A stretch of 64,000 bases of DNA from Bacteroidota bacterium (GCA_018268035.1 JAFDXI010000055.1:1-64000), one strand, 5' to 3'. Shown: positions 44,021-54,278, counted from the stretch's first letter. Notes: generated from the letters alone by a model not told the origin. Translations and numbers: made by a program.

Positions 44021-45526
44021 TCATCGGTGTATGTTAACGCTATCCACTTTATAAAACATTTGCAGGGTCTTAATAGCAGCTTCATCATTTTCACCATTAT
44101 CATTTAAAAGGAAGATGGGTTTCTGTTGTGCCCATTTCATATAAGTTGTACTACTGTTAGGATGCTTCAAAGAAATAATTTTTTTCAGAGCTACCTCATA
44201 ACTTTCAACTGATGCGGTAGTTTTATTTTTTGATGCGTTTTTAAAAATTGCTTCTCTTTCTTTCAGAATATCATTATACAAAGGCGCTGACAAAACACTT
44301 TTATAAGCAGTATTGAAATAATCATTACAACACAAACAAACAATCAAACCTGCATAACAGGCAACGCTTAATTCTTTTGAGTAATGTTTAAACCAGGAAA
44401 GATTGGTGCGGGTAGCTACGCCACTTATAAAAGCAACCATACAAAGCATCAGCAGGCAAAACCAACAAACAACATTAATCAACCTGTCGGGTACAATCCT
44501 ACCTTTCAGCCCGATTACACCAGCGCAAATAGACAGTAATAAAAAGGCAAATAACGCAAGACTCAGAAAACGCAAATAATAGATTGCTTTATGCTGGAAT
44601 GAAGCAGGTAAAAAATGTTTGGCATAATTGCCCCTTAAATATAAAAAAATCAACACAAGCCATACAAGCGGGTTTTTAAAGATAGAAGAAATCGCCTGAA
44701 GGCCGCTATATAAACCGGCAGCAATTATATTGGCAATATTTAATGCAGGGATAGAATCAGCACGCAGGAAATTTCCTGGCGCAGTGATTGAGAGCATAAA
44801 AGATGCAACAAAAAAAAGCGCGATGGTATATAACAACCACTTTCCTGTTTTCTTAAAAAACCCGGCAACATACAACCAGGAAAAAATAATCAGTTGCATT
44901 ACCAACATTACTTCACTGAAACCATTATTGATAAATACAAGCAGTGGCAATAAAATATAGCATACCGTTTTTATGATTGCATTAGCTGAATAATAAGATA
45001 ATACAAACAACAACAATTCAATTTGGAAAAAAATTAAACCGGCATAATAAACCACCGCACTGCTAAACCAGAAAATCAAACCCGAAGTATCAGGAGCACA
45101 GACAATAACCAATGCAACAAAAACAAGGGCTAATAATACTACTTGAAAAAACTTAAAAGCTTTCTCTAAAAAAAACTGGTTGAGTGAATAGAAGAATAAA
45201 AATGAAGCAATAAAATTTCCCGCTAAAAAAACCAGGCTATGCAGGTAATAATGATCGAATAAAAAATTATTCTTTAAAAAAATGGAACTCAAAAAGGTTG
45301 TTGAAAACCTGCCCGTCCAATTATGATAAATATAATATTGATATTGGATGAACCCATTTTCACTCAAATGCAACCCATAAAAATAGTCATCAGCAGTTGC
45401 ATGATTAAAAAATGGCAGAATCAATAAGGGTCCAAAAAAAAGTAAAAGGCTGATAATAACGATAACCTTCAAAGCCAGTTTTACTTTGGAAAGAATAAAA
45501 AACCTGTCAGTAAAAAATTCACGCAT
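44021..45526 (-). CDS. DUF6056-like polytopic membrane protein
   Basis: A membrane protein of about 500 residues with about 12 hydrophobic segments. After TM1 come NHATADDYFYG and NWTGRFSTTF, matching what I recall of DUF6056, a group with GT-C-like architecture in which the DD pair may be catalytic. The last 80 residues are soluble and extracytoplasmic. The frame extends to an ATG at 45598, but ATG 45526 has AAGGAG ten bases upstream and gives a normal N-terminus. It is divergent from dnaK. Role in envelope glycan synthesis is inference. Confidence 0.62.
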   Translation of the reverse strand: MREFFTDRFFILSKVKLALKVIVIISLLLFFGPLLILPFFNHATADDYFYGLHLSENGFIQYQYYIYHNWTGRFSTTFLSSIFLKNNFLFDHYYLHSLVFLAGNFIASFLFFYSLNQFFLEKAFKFFQVVLLALVFVALVIVCAPDTSGLIFWFSSAVVYYAGLIFFQIELLLFVLSYYSANAIIKTVCYILLPLLVFINNGFSEVMLVMQLIIFSWLYVAGFFKKTGKWLLYTIALFFVASFMLSITAPGNFLRADSIPALNIANIIAAGLYSGLQAISSIFKNPLVWLVLIFLYLRGNYAKHFLPASFQHKAIYYLRFLSLALFAFLLLSICAGVIGLKGRIVPDRLINVVCWFCLLMLCMVAFISGVATRTNLSWFKHYSKELSVACYAGLIVCLCCNDYFNTAYKSVLSAPLYNDILKEREAIFKNASKNKTTASVESYEVALKKIISLKHPNSSTTYMKWAQQKPIFLLNDNGENDEAAIKTLQMFYKVDSVNIHR

Positions 45527-45673
45527 TACAGTAAAGCTCCTTAAAAAAATGACACAGAATTGAAAACCTTTGGCAATTATAGGTAAAATACCTGCCATTT
45601 TAACACCCTTGTTACCCGTGGCATAATGATTGTTTTGAAAGCCTGTAAAATTTAAACTTTTAAGTTATATAAT

Positions 45674-47587
45674 ATGGGAAAGATAATAGGAATTGACTTA
45701 GGAACAACCAACAGTTGCGTTTCAGTAATGGAAGGAAACGAACCTGTTGTAATAGCCAACGATGAAGGTCGCCGCACGACACCTTCTGTAGTTGCATTTT
45801 TAAAGAATGGCGAGCGCAAAGTGGGAGACCCAGCAAAAAGGCAGGCAATTACCAACCCGCATAACACTATCATGAGTGTGAAGCGTTTCATGGGTCGCCG
45901 TTATGATGAAGTGAAAGAAGAAATCAGCCATTGGAGCTATAAAGTTGTGCGTGGCGATAATGATACTGTGCGAATAGATATAGATGGTCGTTTATATACC
46001 CCTCAGGAAATTTCAGCCATGATTCTCCAAAAGATGAAGAAGACTGCTGAAGATTATCTTGGCCAGGAAGTGAATGAGGCAGTGATTACAGTTCCTGCAT
46101 ATTTTAATGATGCGCAAAGACAGGCTACAAAAGAAGCGGGTGAAATTGCAGGATTGAATGTGCGCAGGATTGTGAACGAGCCTACTGCAGCAGCTTTGGC
46201 TTATGGGCTTGATAAAAAACATGCAGACCAGAAAATTGCAGTTTTTGACCTTGGTGGTGGCACATTCGATATCTCTGTTCTTGATTTAGGCGATGGAGTA
46301 TTCGAAGTGAAATCAACCAACGGTGATACACACCTGGGTGGTGATGATTTTGACAAAGTGATTATGGATTGGCTGGCTGATGAATTTAAAAAGCAGGAAG
46401 CAATTGATTTACGTAAAGACCCAATGGCCTTACAACGTTTGAAAGACGCAGCTGAAAAAGCAAAAATTGAATTGTCTTCTTCATCAGAAACAGAAATCAA
46501 CCTGCCTTATATTACAGCAGTAGATGGAGTACCCAAACACCTTGTTATAAAACTATCAAAGGCAAAATTTGAGCAATTGGCAGACACTTTATTTACCAGG
46601 TGCTTAAAACCATGCGAACAGGCATTGAAAGATGCAGGTTACAACGCTTCACAAATTGATGAAGTAATATTAGTGGGAGGTTCTACCCGTATTCCTAAAG
46701 TCCAGGAAATAGTGGAGAAATTCTTCGGTAAAAAACCTCATAGAGGTGTAAACCCTGATGAAGTAGTAGCTATTGGAGCAGGCATTCAAGGTGCTGTCTT
46801 AACAGGTGAAGTAAAAGATGTTTTATTGCTCGATGTAACACCTTTGACTCTTGGTATTGAAACTTTAGGTGGCGTATTAACACCAATGATACCTGCCAAT
46901 ACAACTATACCAACAAAGAAAACAGAAGTATTTTCAACTGCCAGCGATAATCAGCCGGGAGTGCAGATACATGTTTTACAAGGTGAAAGAGGATTGGCTA
47001 AAGACAATAAAAGCCTTGGTGTATTTAACCTGGATGGAATACCACCTGCACCACGAGGAGTGCCTCAAATTGAAGTAACTTTTGATATAGACGCCAATGG
47101 AATTTTACACGTAAGTGCAAAAGACAAAGGCACCGGTAAAGAACAGAAAATACGTATTGAAGCCGGTAGCGGCCTAAGCAAGGATGAAATTGAAAAGATG
47201 AAGAATGATGCTAAAGCACATGAAGCAGAAGACAAAGTGGCCCGCGAAAAAATTGATAAATTAAACCAGGCAGACAGCCTTATTTTCCAAACTGAAAAAC
47301 AGTTGAAAGATTTTGGCGACAAAGTGCCCGCAGATAAAAAAGCACCTATTGAAAGTGCATTGAACAAATTAAAAGATGCACACAAAAGCCAGGACATAAG
47401 CGCAGTGGATGCAGCAATGACTGAACTAAACCAGGCATGGACTTCAGCAAGTGAAGAATTATATAAAGCACAACAAGCAGCCGGTGGCGCACAACCACAG
47501 GAAAATGCAGGCGCCCAATCACAAAATGATAACAATACACAAGGTGCCGAAAATGTAACTGATGCTGAATTTGAAGAAGTGAAATAA
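45674..47587 (+). CDS. dnaK: Molecular chaperone DnaK (Hsp70)
   Basis: Hsp70 chaperone of 637 residues. The ATPase domain (1-385) starts [19 protein letters not shown] and includes [29 protein letters not shown] and [15 protein letters not shown]. The substrate-binding domain follows the linker VLLLDVTPL and includes [21 protein letters not shown]. The C-terminal lid ends in the acidic tail TDAEFEEVK, a normal co-chaperone site. No grpE or dnaJ is adjacent and no HrcA-type CIRCE repeat is visible upstream. A strong terminator follows. Confidence 0.98.
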   Translation: MGKIIGIDLGTTNSCVSVMEGNEPVVIANDEGRRTTPSVVAFLKNGERKVGDPAKRQAITNPHNTIMSVKRFMGRRYDEVKEEISHWSYKVVRGDNDTVRIDIDGRLYTPQEISAMILQKMKKTAEDYLGQEVNEAVITVPAYFNDAQRQATKEAGEIAGLNVRRIVNEPTAAALAYGLDKKHADQKIAVFDLGGGTFDISVLDLGDGVFEVKSTNGDTHLGGDDFDKVIMDWLADEFKKQEAIDLRKDPMALQRLKDAAEKAKIELSSSSETEINLPYITAVDGVPKHLVIKLSKAKFEQLADTLFTRCLKPCEQALKDAGYNASQIDEVILVGGSTRIPKVQEIVEKFFGKKPHRGVNPDEVVAIGAGIQGAVLTGEVKDVLLLDVTPLTLGIETLGGVLTPMIPANTTIPTKKTEVFSTASDNQPGVQIHVLQGERGLAKDNKSLGVFNLDGIPPAPRGVPQIEVTFDIDANGILHVSAKDKGTGKEQKIRIEAGSGLSKDEIEKMKNDAKAHEAEDKVAREKIDKLNQADSLIFQTEKQLKDFGDKVPADKKAPIESALNKLKDAHKSQDISAVDAAMTELNQAWTSASEELYKAQQAAGGAQPQENAGAQSQNDNNTQGAENVTDAEFEEVK

Positions 47588-47612
47588 GTATTTGAAACAA
47601 TTAAATAGAAAT

Positions 47613-47645
47613 AAAAAGCCCCCGCTATTGTGGGGGTTTTTTATT
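47613..47645 (+). terminator. Intrinsic terminator of dnaK
   Basis: A stem CCCCCGC / GTGGGGG (47619-47625 and 47630-47636, one wobble) with flanking A and T runs ending in TTTTTTATT. Confidence 0.88.
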
Positions 47646-47695
47646 GTATCAATTTTGGAACAATGTTCTAATTCTTTTTATAGAAAGTCAATTTA

Positions 47696-48355
47696 TCATA
47701 AATCACTGGACATGGAGGTTGAACCAAAATAGTCAGCCCAAAGTTCTACTGATTCCTTTTCTATTGTAGCAGGAGTTAATGTAATATTTTTCAAAATGTC
47801 CATATCTTCCGGGGTCCTGTCTTTGATTACTTTTGCTGGAGATCCAAAACAAACTTTTGCCATTGGCAAAGATTTAAATACAGAAGAACGAGAACCAACA
47901 ATTGTACCTTCGCCTATATGAACCCCAGGCGCTACAAAAACATCTGCAGCCAACCAACATTCATCTTCAATAATAATAGGTTTGGTATAAATTGAAAAAT
48001 CTTCGAATAAATGATGATGGCTACCGGTGCATAAATATGATCGTTGAGAAACAACTGTGTGCTCTCCAATAATTATCAAACCAAGATTATATAAAACTAC
48101 TTCATCGCCTATCCAACTATAATCTCCAACTTTTAAGCGCCATGGAAACTGTATATGAGCAGTAGGGCGAATCATTACTTTATGACCAATCTTTGCTCCG
48201 AAACAACGCAGTAAAAAACGTCTCCACCCATACATAAATTGCGGGGATGGTTTAAAAAGCAATGTTTGTACCAGCCACCAGGTTTGCACATACCAAGCTG
48301 GTTTACCTCTGAAATTTACCGGTAGTTTAAAGTCTTTTAGGTTTTGAAATTTCAT
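47696..48355 (-). CDS. WcaF-type hexapeptide-repeat acetyltransferase
   Basis: A 219-residue left-handed beta-helix enzyme of the colanic acid acetyltransferase (WcaF/NodL) kind. The N-terminal region FRGKPAWYVQTWWLVQTLLF is typical. Hexapeptide coils run from about 75 to 190 (KVMIRPTAHIQFPWRLKVGDYSWIG, then EDECWLAADVFVAPGVHIGEGTIVGS). It should O-acetylate an exopolysaccharide sugar using acetyl-CoA. No other polysaccharide gene is adjacent, except the two GT-like membrane proteins 2-5 kb away. Confidence 0.85.
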   Translation of the reverse strand: MKFQNLKDFKLPVNFRGKPAWYVQTWWLVQTLLFKPSPQFMYGWRRFLLRCFGAKIGHKVMIRPTAHIQFPWRLKVGDYSWIGDEVVLYNLGLIIIGEHTVVSQRSYLCTGSHHHLFEDFSIYTKPIIIEDECWLAADVFVAPGVHIGEGTIVGSRSSVFKSLPMAKVCFGSPAKVIKDRTPEDMDILKNITLTPATIEKESVELWADYFGSTSMSSDL

Positions 48356-48855
48356 ACGATTAGTTTTAGTTACGGATTATAAATACTTTCGAGGGAGTAA
48401 AAAAAGTTCTATTATTAAAGCCGTTAGTTAGTTTTTTTGGTCTTTGCCTATTACTGGTATTTATGTCTCTATTCAGGTCTATTGAATTTTAAGTGATTTT
48501 GCTATACCGTATTTTGATTGCAGCATAACGAAATTTTCTTATAAATATTGGAAATTGATATAAAAAAGCAACAGTTTAAAAACAATACAATAATAGTGTA
48601 AATTTTACAAATCAGGTGAAAGTATAGTTAAAAAGATATTCAGAAAAGATTAAAAAAATAAAGGCCACAGCACATTGTGACCTTTTAAAAGGATTGTTTT
48701 AAGCAGCAATCCAATTGGTTAAACCAACAAATTCAGCAGCAATATATTTAACATTTTTCACTTTTACAACCTTGTAACAATTTTTTTATACCCAATTATG
48801 TTTTTTCATTGACAAAGAAATTTTTAATTGCAATCTCCCTCCTTAAAAACTCAGC
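48356..48855. other. Intergenic region with ubiX-side terminator and a broken micro-ORF
   Basis: About 500 bp between two minus-strand genes. It has a terminator hairpin (see separate entry). On the minus strand an AAGGAGGG is followed by a TTG-started frame (48833 down to 48699) that is interrupted by one TAA. The left half (48356-48655) is AT-rich with no visible feature and should hold the promoter of the acetyltransferase gene. Confidence 0.4.
48656..48688 (-). terminator. Terminator downstream of ubiX
   Basis: On the minus strand, AAAGGTCACA / TGTGGCCTTT (one mismatch) with a short loop, followed by ATTTTTTT. The stem spans 48660-48685. Confidence 0.7.
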
Positions 48856-49425
48856 TTATCTGTTTGTATTTCCCCACCTAAAACCATTTATTTCCAGCCC
48901 GGAGATATCCAACAATCTGTTCACAACAGTCTCTGCCAATTGATTAATACCAGATGGTTTACTATAAAAAGATGGTGTGGCCGGGCAAATGATTCCTCCG
49001 GCAAGCGTTATTGTTTCCATGTTCCTGATATGAATTAAATTATAAGGTGTTTCACGTATGGCAAGAATAAGCCTGCGGCGTTCTTTTAAAATTACATCTG
49101 CAGCTCTCGTAATCAGGTCATTACTTTCTCCCGATGCAATTCTTGCAAGTGTACCCACGCTACAGGGAACCACCATCATGATATTATATTGTGCGGACCC
49201 GGAAGCAAATGGTGCATTGAAATCAAACTTATCAAAATATTGAACAGGATAATTATTGTAATCTTTATTCTCAAGTTCTGTTTCCCAGATTATTTTAGCA
49301 TTATTACTCATTACCACAGAAAGTTCTTCCCACTGATTTTTTATACTAACCAGTTTATCCAATAATAATTTTGCATAAATAGACCCACTGGCACCAGTAA
49401 CTGCTATAACAATTTTATTTTTCAT
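48856..49425 (-). CDS. ubiX: Flavin prenyltransferase UbiX
   Basis: UbiX/Pad1 enzyme that makes prenylated FMN, the cofactor of UbiD-type decarboxylases. It has VAVTGASGSIYAKLLLDKL at the N-terminus (FMN site), VVPCSVGTLARIASGESNDLITRAADV, and RRLILAIRETPYNLIHIRNM, all family signatures with the catalytic Ser and Arg/Glu. 189 residues is normal. No ubiD gene is nearby. In a menaquinone organism it may serve MqnP/MqnL-type late steps of the futalosine route, consistent with mqnC at 34.3 kb. Confidence 0.95.
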   Translation of the reverse strand: MKNKIVIAVTGASGSIYAKLLLDKLVSIKNQWEELSVVMSNNAKIIWETELENKDYNNYPVQYFDKFDFNAPFASGSAQYNIMMVVPCSVGTLARIASGESNDLITRAADVILKERRRLILAIRETPYNLIHIRNMETITLAGGIICPATPSFYSKPSGINQLAETVVNRLLDISGLEINGFRWGNTNR

Positions 49426-49570
49426 TACATCAACAAATTTATTATGATTGCCATCATTAAAATATTTTTAATTCAACAATATCATCATCTACTCATGAAT
49501 AGAAATTAAATCTCAGTATTTTTTTGCTACTTCATAATTCATTATCATTGTTTTTAGAAATAAAGGAACC

Positions 49571-50548
49571 ATGCATAAAAAATATTTTTCTTCTTTACAA
49601 ATGATGAGTCAATATTTAATCATCATTGTTTGTTTATTGAATCAAACACTTGAAGCAAAAGATTTTTCTTATAAGATAAATGATAATGAAGATGCTATTG
49701 TGGGCAAATGGGATCTTACTATTAATAAAGATGGGAAGCAATATCCATCATGGCTTGAAGTACAAAAATCCGGATATATTCTGGTAGGCAGATATGTTGG
49801 TATTGTTGGAAGTGCAAGGCCTGTTGCAAGAATAAATTTCAGCAACAATAAGTTGAGCTTTACCATTCCACCTCAATGGGAAGGCAAAGAAAAAAGAGAT
49901 CTTTGGTTTAATGGTGAAATTGCCGGTGATAGTTTATCAGGAATTTTAATTGATGCAGATGGAAGTTCTTTATCGTGGAGTGGTGTAAGAGCACCATCAT
50001 TACAACGTGATAATGCGCCGGTATGGGGTCAACCCATTCAATTATTCAATGGCAAAGATCTGAATGGCTGGCACCCTTCGGGCAGGATAAATCAATGGAT
50101 AGTAAAAGATGGAATTTTACAAAGCCCGCATACAGGGTCAAACCTTATATCTGATCAAACTTTTAATGACTTTAAGTTACATGTTGAATTCCGTTACCCT
50201 GAAGGTAGCAACAGCGGTGTTTATTTGCGTGGGCGATATGAAGTGCAAATTGAAGCAAGCCATGAAGATGAACCATATAAAAATGTATTCAGCTCTATTT
50301 ATGGTTTTATCGAACCAAGTGAAATAGTAGCTAAAAAACCAGGTGAATGGCAGAGTTTTGATATTACATTAATAGGAAGAATGGTCACTGTTGTGGCCAA
50401 TGGTGTAACTGTAATTTGCAACCGCGAAATACCGGGTATTACCGGAGGAGCTTTAGACAGCCACGAAGGTGAGCCGGGACCAATATACATACAGGGTGAT
50501 CACCTTTCAATTGAATTCAGGAATATCACTATTACACAGGCAAAATGA
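49571..50548 (+). CDS. Exported DUF1080 (3-keto-disaccharide hydrolase-like) protein
   Basis: A 325-residue exported protein with a signal peptide (1-29, LIIIVCLLNQTLEAK). It has an N-terminal lipocalin-like sheet domain (about 40-145, VGKWDLTINKDGKQYPSWLEV), then a DUF1080 concanavalin-like fold (155-325) starting QLFNGKDLNGWHPSG and including YPEGSNSGVYLRGRYEVQIEAS. DUF1080 proteins include 3-keto-glucoside hydrolases of Bacteroidota. Catalytic residues are not established well enough to check here. Single gene. Confidence 0.83.
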   Translation: MHKKYFSSLQMMSQYLIIIVCLLNQTLEAKDFSYKINDNEDAIVGKWDLTINKDGKQYPSWLEVQKSGYILVGRYVGIVGSARPVARINFSNNKLSFTIPPQWEGKEKRDLWFNGEIAGDSLSGILIDADGSSLSWSGVRAPSLQRDNAPVWGQPIQLFNGKDLNGWHPSGRINQWIVKDGILQSPHTGSNLISDQTFNDFKLHVEFRYPEGSNSGVYLRGRYEVQIEASHEDEPYKNVFSSIYGFIEPSEIVAKKPGEWQSFDITLIGRMVTVVANGVTVICNREIPGITGGALDSHEGEPGPIYIQGDHLSIEFRNITITQAK

Positions 50549-51033
50549 TTCAGTTGTCCAACTATCAATACTTCATTTTTTATCTCCCTTTTATAAAATC
50601 ACTGAAATGTATTTGTCATCAAATCAGTTAAAATAATTGATGCAAGATTGAAAAAAGTCCTGAGTATATTCAAAAAAATTTTGAATAATAAAGAACCTTC
50701 ATGTCATAGGCTTTGTTTCTATAAAATCATTTATTCTTTTACCTGAACACGAAATGAACCATAATTTTTTTATCAATTATGATAATTAATGGTGCAACTG
50801 TTTAACAAGAAAATAAAAGGAGACTTATAAATATTTATTTTCTCTTTTGCAACAATGAAAGTATCTAAGGTAGTATTACAGTTTGTTCAAAAGATATGAA
50901 ACAAGCTTTATAACAACAGAAAAAAAACAATCACTTCTGCTACCAAATAATATAAAAATATACAAACACAAAGCTGCTTCACCTGTGGTAAATAATATTC
51001 ATAACCGTATCATGGAAGCAGCGATGAAATTGA
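50549..51033. other. Intergenic DNA between DUF1080 and yqgE-type genes
   Basis: About 485 bp between convergent genes, very AT-rich. I find no ORF above a few codons, no GC-rich hairpin and no tRNA-like fold. It may be degraded sequence. Confidence 0.4.
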
Positions 51034-51585
51034 TTAATTCAAATGTGGGTCAATAGGATAATTAATCAGTTGTTCAAATTTACCTCCCAATTGTTTTAAA
51101 GCATCTTTCCATATTGCAGATGCATCATCGGAGAAAACTAATTTTCTGTTTCCATAAGTGGTCAACCAGGTTTTCTCATTTTGTTCATTTTCCAATTGGC
51201 CTTCTCCCCATCCGCTATAACCAAGAAACAGGCGAATATCAGAAGAATTGAGTTTATCATTTTTCAAAAGGTAAGATAGTTCATCAAACTCACCACCCCA
51301 ATAAATCCCATTAATTATTTCTTCACCCCCTGAAATCAACCCCGGGCAATGGTGCAAAAAATGAATTGTATTTTGTTGAACAGGGCCGCCATAAAAAACA
51401 GGAAAATCGCATCCTTCAAGTTCGTTCATCAAATCTCCGATTGTATATTCTAATTTCCTGTTCAGTACAAAACCAAAGCTTCCATCTTTATTATGATCAC
51501 ATAAAAAAATCACCGTACGTAAGAAGTTTGGGTCTTTCAAAAAAGGATCAGCAATAAGTATTGTTCCTGGTTGAATTTTATCCAT
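51034..51585 (-). CDS. YqgE/AlgH family protein
   Basis: A 183-residue cytosolic protein of the DUF179 family. Signatures are GTILIADPFLKDPNFLRTVIFLCDHNKDGSFGFVLNR at the N-terminus, FPVFYGGPVQQNTIHFLH, and IRLFLGYSGWGEGQLENE. The family forms a beta-rich fold. Roles proposed for AlgH in Pseudomonas alginate control are not proven here. It is divergent from the histidine kinase gene, with 126 bp between. Confidence 0.92.
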   Translation of the reverse strand: MDKIQPGTILIADPFLKDPNFLRTVIFLCDHNKDGSFGFVLNRKLEYTIGDLMNELEGCDFPVFYGGPVQQNTIHFLHHCPGLISGGEEIINGIYWGGEFDELSYLLKNDKLNSSDIRLFLGYSGWGEGQLENEQNEKTWLTTYGNRKLVFSDDASAIWKDALKQLGGKFEQLINYPIDPHLN

Positions 51586-51711
51586 ATACTTTCAAATTAT
51601 AAATACAAAACAAATTATGAATTTATCTTGAAAAATTTCAATGCCGTTAAAATGCTGATAAAGATATTCTATACATTTACAGGGGCAGGTATTGCAAATA
51701 CCTTTGTTTAA

Positions 51712-53052
51712 ATGAAGAAAATCTTTCCATTAATCATCATCCTGATATCGCTTTCATTAACCGGTATCATCATCATCCAGATTAACTGGTTTAAAAACCA
51801 ATTGGTAATACAACAGGAAAGATATAGTGACAAAGTAGGTAAAGCTATTTATAGTGTAACACAAGATTTGAGCAAACATCCAATGACAGGAGGTTTGGCT
51901 TTGGGAAGAAAACAAGGTTTGCAATTATATCCGGATAACCTGTCTTTCAATTTTGGCAGGTTACCCAGTATTGCAGACAGATACACCATTCAGGAAATTC
52001 AGGATAAGCTGAAAAAAGCACTTGCCAAAGAAGATTTACAGAATTTGAGATATGAATTTGCAATAGCCAATAACCTGGACAGACCAATGCTTGAAATGCA
52101 AAGCGAAAACTTTTTACGAGAAAGCGCGGATACTTCTCATTTCAAAACCATCATTTTCCCGATATTCAATAATTCAGATGATGCCTTACCTGGTTATGAA
52201 CCTAACGAAAACCTGATTGTTATTATACCTGATTTTAAAGCACAGGTAATGCAGTCGCTGACATGGATGATTGTATTTTCCATTTTATTTACAGCAATAA
52301 TTATAGCTGCTTTTTATATCACTGTTAGAACAATGCTCAACCAGAAAAAGATGAGCGAGATAAAGAGTGATTTCATTAACAATATGACTCATGAATTTAA
52401 AACACCACTCGCGACTATTTCCCTGGCAGTTGATGCTTTAAAAAATGAAAAAGTAATTAATGATAAATCGAAATGGCAGTACTTCAACAATATCATTAAA
52501 GAAGAAAACAAACGCATGAACAAACATGTGGAAACAATTTTGCAGGCAGCTTTGATGGAAAAACAGGAATTTAAACTTAATCTCACTGCAGTACACATTC
52601 ATCCTTTATTGTCTGGTATCATTGATAATTTTCAATTACAATTGCAGGAGAAAAATGGTAAAGCAGAATTTTTATTCAATGCAGCCAATGATAAAATATG
52701 GGTGGATGAAGTACATTTTACAAACATCCTTTCCAACCTTATTGATAATGCAATCAAGTATTCAAATGAAAACCTTGTCATAAAACTAATAACACACAGA
52801 ACTGCCAAACATTTTATCATTCAAATCCAGGATAATGGCATTGGCATGAGCAAGGAAACCGTAAAACGTATATTTGAAAAATTTTATCGTGCACATACAG
52901 GCAACCTTCACAATGTAAAAGGTTTTGGTTTGGGCATGAGTTATGTGAAAACAATTGTTCACGCACACAAAGGAACAATTAAAGTAGAAAGTGTGTTAGG
53001 CAAAGGCAGTACATTCACTATTGGGATACCGCTAAACCTCGCAGAAGCATAA
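51712..53052 (+). CDS. Membrane sensor histidine kinase (orphan)
   Basis: A 446-residue two-component kinase. TM1 is residues 4-24. An extracytoplasmic sensor domain (25-180) follows, then TM2 (about 183-206) without a clear HAMP domain. The HisKA box is FINNMTHEFKTPLATIS with the phospho-acceptor His near 226. The ATPase domain has N box NLIDNAIKYSNE, G1 IQDNGIGMSKE and G2 GFGLGMSYVKTIVHAHKG. In Bacteroidota a response regulator usually follows directly; here the next gene (53059) is on the opposite strand. The partner is elsewhere. Confidence 0.92.
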   Translation: MKKIFPLIIILISLSLTGIIIIQINWFKNQLVIQQERYSDKVGKAIYSVTQDLSKHPMTGGLALGRKQGLQLYPDNLSFNFGRLPSIADRYTIQEIQDKLKKALAKEDLQNLRYEFAIANNLDRPMLEMQSENFLRESADTSHFKTIIFPIFNNSDDALPGYEPNENLIVIIPDFKAQVMQSLTWMIVFSILFTAIIIAAFYITVRTMLNQKKMSEIKSDFINNMTHEFKTPLATISLAVDALKNEKVINDKSKWQYFNNIIKEENKRMNKHVETILQAALMEKQEFKLNLTAVHIHPLLSGIIDNFQLQLQEKNGKAEFLFNAANDKIWVDEVHFTNILSNLIDNAIKYSNENLVIKLITHRTAKHFIIQIQDNGIGMSKETVKRIFEKFYRAHTGNLHNVKGFGLGMSYVKTIVHAHKGTIKVESVLGKGSTFTIGIPLNLAEA

Positions 53053-53058
53053 ACACAT

Positions 53059-53352
53059 CTACAAAAAAAATTTTACTACCAGAATTGCAATTGCATAAAA
53101 GCATGAAACACCAAAAATGCCTTTGGCTGTTTCGTCAAGCCTCCTGTTGAAATAAAAAGTTATCAAAACAATATTGGCAAATATGGCAAACACTGATATG
53201 CCAGATAAAACCGCTTTCTCAACAAAAATGATTTTAATAAAATCACCTAAAGAGAATGTTGGATAAAACTTAGAAAAGTAAATAGCCAATATTCCAATTA
53301 AAGGTGAGAATGATCCAATTAAAATACCAAAAGGGATGTTGTTACGCTTCAC
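53059..53352 (-). CDS. Small membrane protein overlapping surE
   Basis: A 97-residue protein with three predicted membrane helices (about 6-27, 37-62 and 78-96). It has no domain I recognise. Its ATG overlaps the stop of surE by 4 bp (53352-53349), so the two are translationally coupled. Its end lies 6 bp from the end of the convergent kinase gene. Bacteroidete surE genes often have such small hydrophobic companions; the role is unknown. Confidence 0.7.
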   Translation of the reverse strand: MKRNNIPFGILIGSFSPLIGILAIYFSKFYPTFSLGDFIKIIFVEKAVLSGISVFAIFANIVLITFYFNRRLDETAKGIFGVSCFYAIAILVVKFFL

Positions 53353-54146
53353 AGTTTTGAGGTTATAACTTTTTGCAATCTGGCTTTGAGTTCATAGTTG
53401 GTTAAATCAAACTGAACCGGAACTACACTGATAAAATTATGTTCAAGTGCCCACACATCTGTGTCTTTCCCTTTATCAAAATTCTGAAACTCGCCAGTAA
53501 GCCAGTAATATTTTTTACCATGTGGGTCATTACGCTCATCAAATCTTTCTTCATATTTGGCATAAGCCTGCCTGCATAATTTTAGGCCTTTCAACAATTC
53601 TTTTGGAGCGGGTGGCACATTCACATTCAAACAGAGATGTTTGTTAATTTTTTTCCCTAACAATTGTTTTACTAAAAGCCTTGCATAATATGCAGCACCA
53701 GACATATCTGCTTCTATGCTATAATCCAACAATGAAAATCCAATACTGGGAATACTTTCAATGGAAGCTTCCAAAGCAGCACTCATAGTGCCTGAGTATA
53801 TTACATTAATGGAATGATTAGCACCATGATTGATACCACTCAAACAAATATCCGGTTTACGATGCAGGACTTTATCAACAGCGAGCTTAACACAATCAAC
53901 AGGTGTGCCACTGCATTGATAAGCTTCCACTTCATCAAAAATTTCCACACTTGACAAACGCAGCGGATGACCTATAGTTATTGCATGACCCATACCGCTT
54001 TGTGGTTTATCCGGAGCTACTACAACCACTTTCCCTAAATCTTTAACTGCCTGTACCAGCGCCTTAATACCAGGTGCAGAGACCCCATCATCATTAGTAA
54101 TCAGAATAACGGGCTTTATTTTTTTCTTATAAATAGCTTTCGCCAT
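53349..54146 (-). CDS. surE: 5'/3'-nucleotidase SurE
   Basis: Metal-dependent phosphatase acting on nucleoside monophosphates and in survival during stationary phase. It has the metal site NDDG (18-21) in ILITNDDGVSAPGIKAL, then VVVAPDKPQSGMGHAI, CSGTPVDCVKLAV and ICLSGINHGANHSINVIYSGTMSAALEA. 265 residues. It is upstream of the small membrane protein gene (overlapping) and downstream of a terminator for the atp genes. Confidence 0.96.
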   Translation of the reverse strand: MAKAIYKKKIKPVILITNDDGVSAPGIKALVQAVKDLGKVVVVAPDKPQSGMGHAITIGHPLRLSSVEIFDEVEAYQCSGTPVDCVKLAVDKVLHRKPDICLSGINHGANHSINVIYSGTMSAALEASIESIPSIGFSLLDYSIEADMSGAAYYARLLVKQLLGKKINKHLCLNVNVPPAPKELLKGLKLCRQAYAKYEERFDERNDPHGKKYYWLTGEFQNFDKGKDTDVWALEHNFISVVPVQFDLTNYELKARLQKVITSKL

Positions 54147-54214
54147 AGCTGCGAAGGTAGCGGGTTGACAAATGTTTTTAAATTCCTGAAAAATTATTTT
54201 TTAAACATTAGTCA

Positions 54215-54246
54215 AATAAAAACAGCCCTGAAATATCCAGGGCTGC
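54215..54246 (-). terminator. Terminator of the atpBEFHA operon
   Basis: A stem CAGCCCTG / CAGGGCTG (54223-54230 and 54238-54245) with loop of 7. On the minus strand it is followed by TTTTTATTT. It ends the operon directly after atpA. Confidence 0.85.
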
Positions 54247-54278
54247 TTAACTTAACTATTAATCTATGTAACAATCCT

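Noticed and set aside
47065-47535. A 156-codon frame antisense to the dnaK 3' half
   Set aside because: Antisense ORFs over dnaK are a well-known artefact of its codon bias, and the translation is Cys/Ser/Leu-rich without domain features.
50549-51033. Hidden small gene in the gap between DUF1080 and the YqgE-type gene
   Set aside because: The only ATG-started frames are a handful of codons long and no hairpin or repeat stands out.
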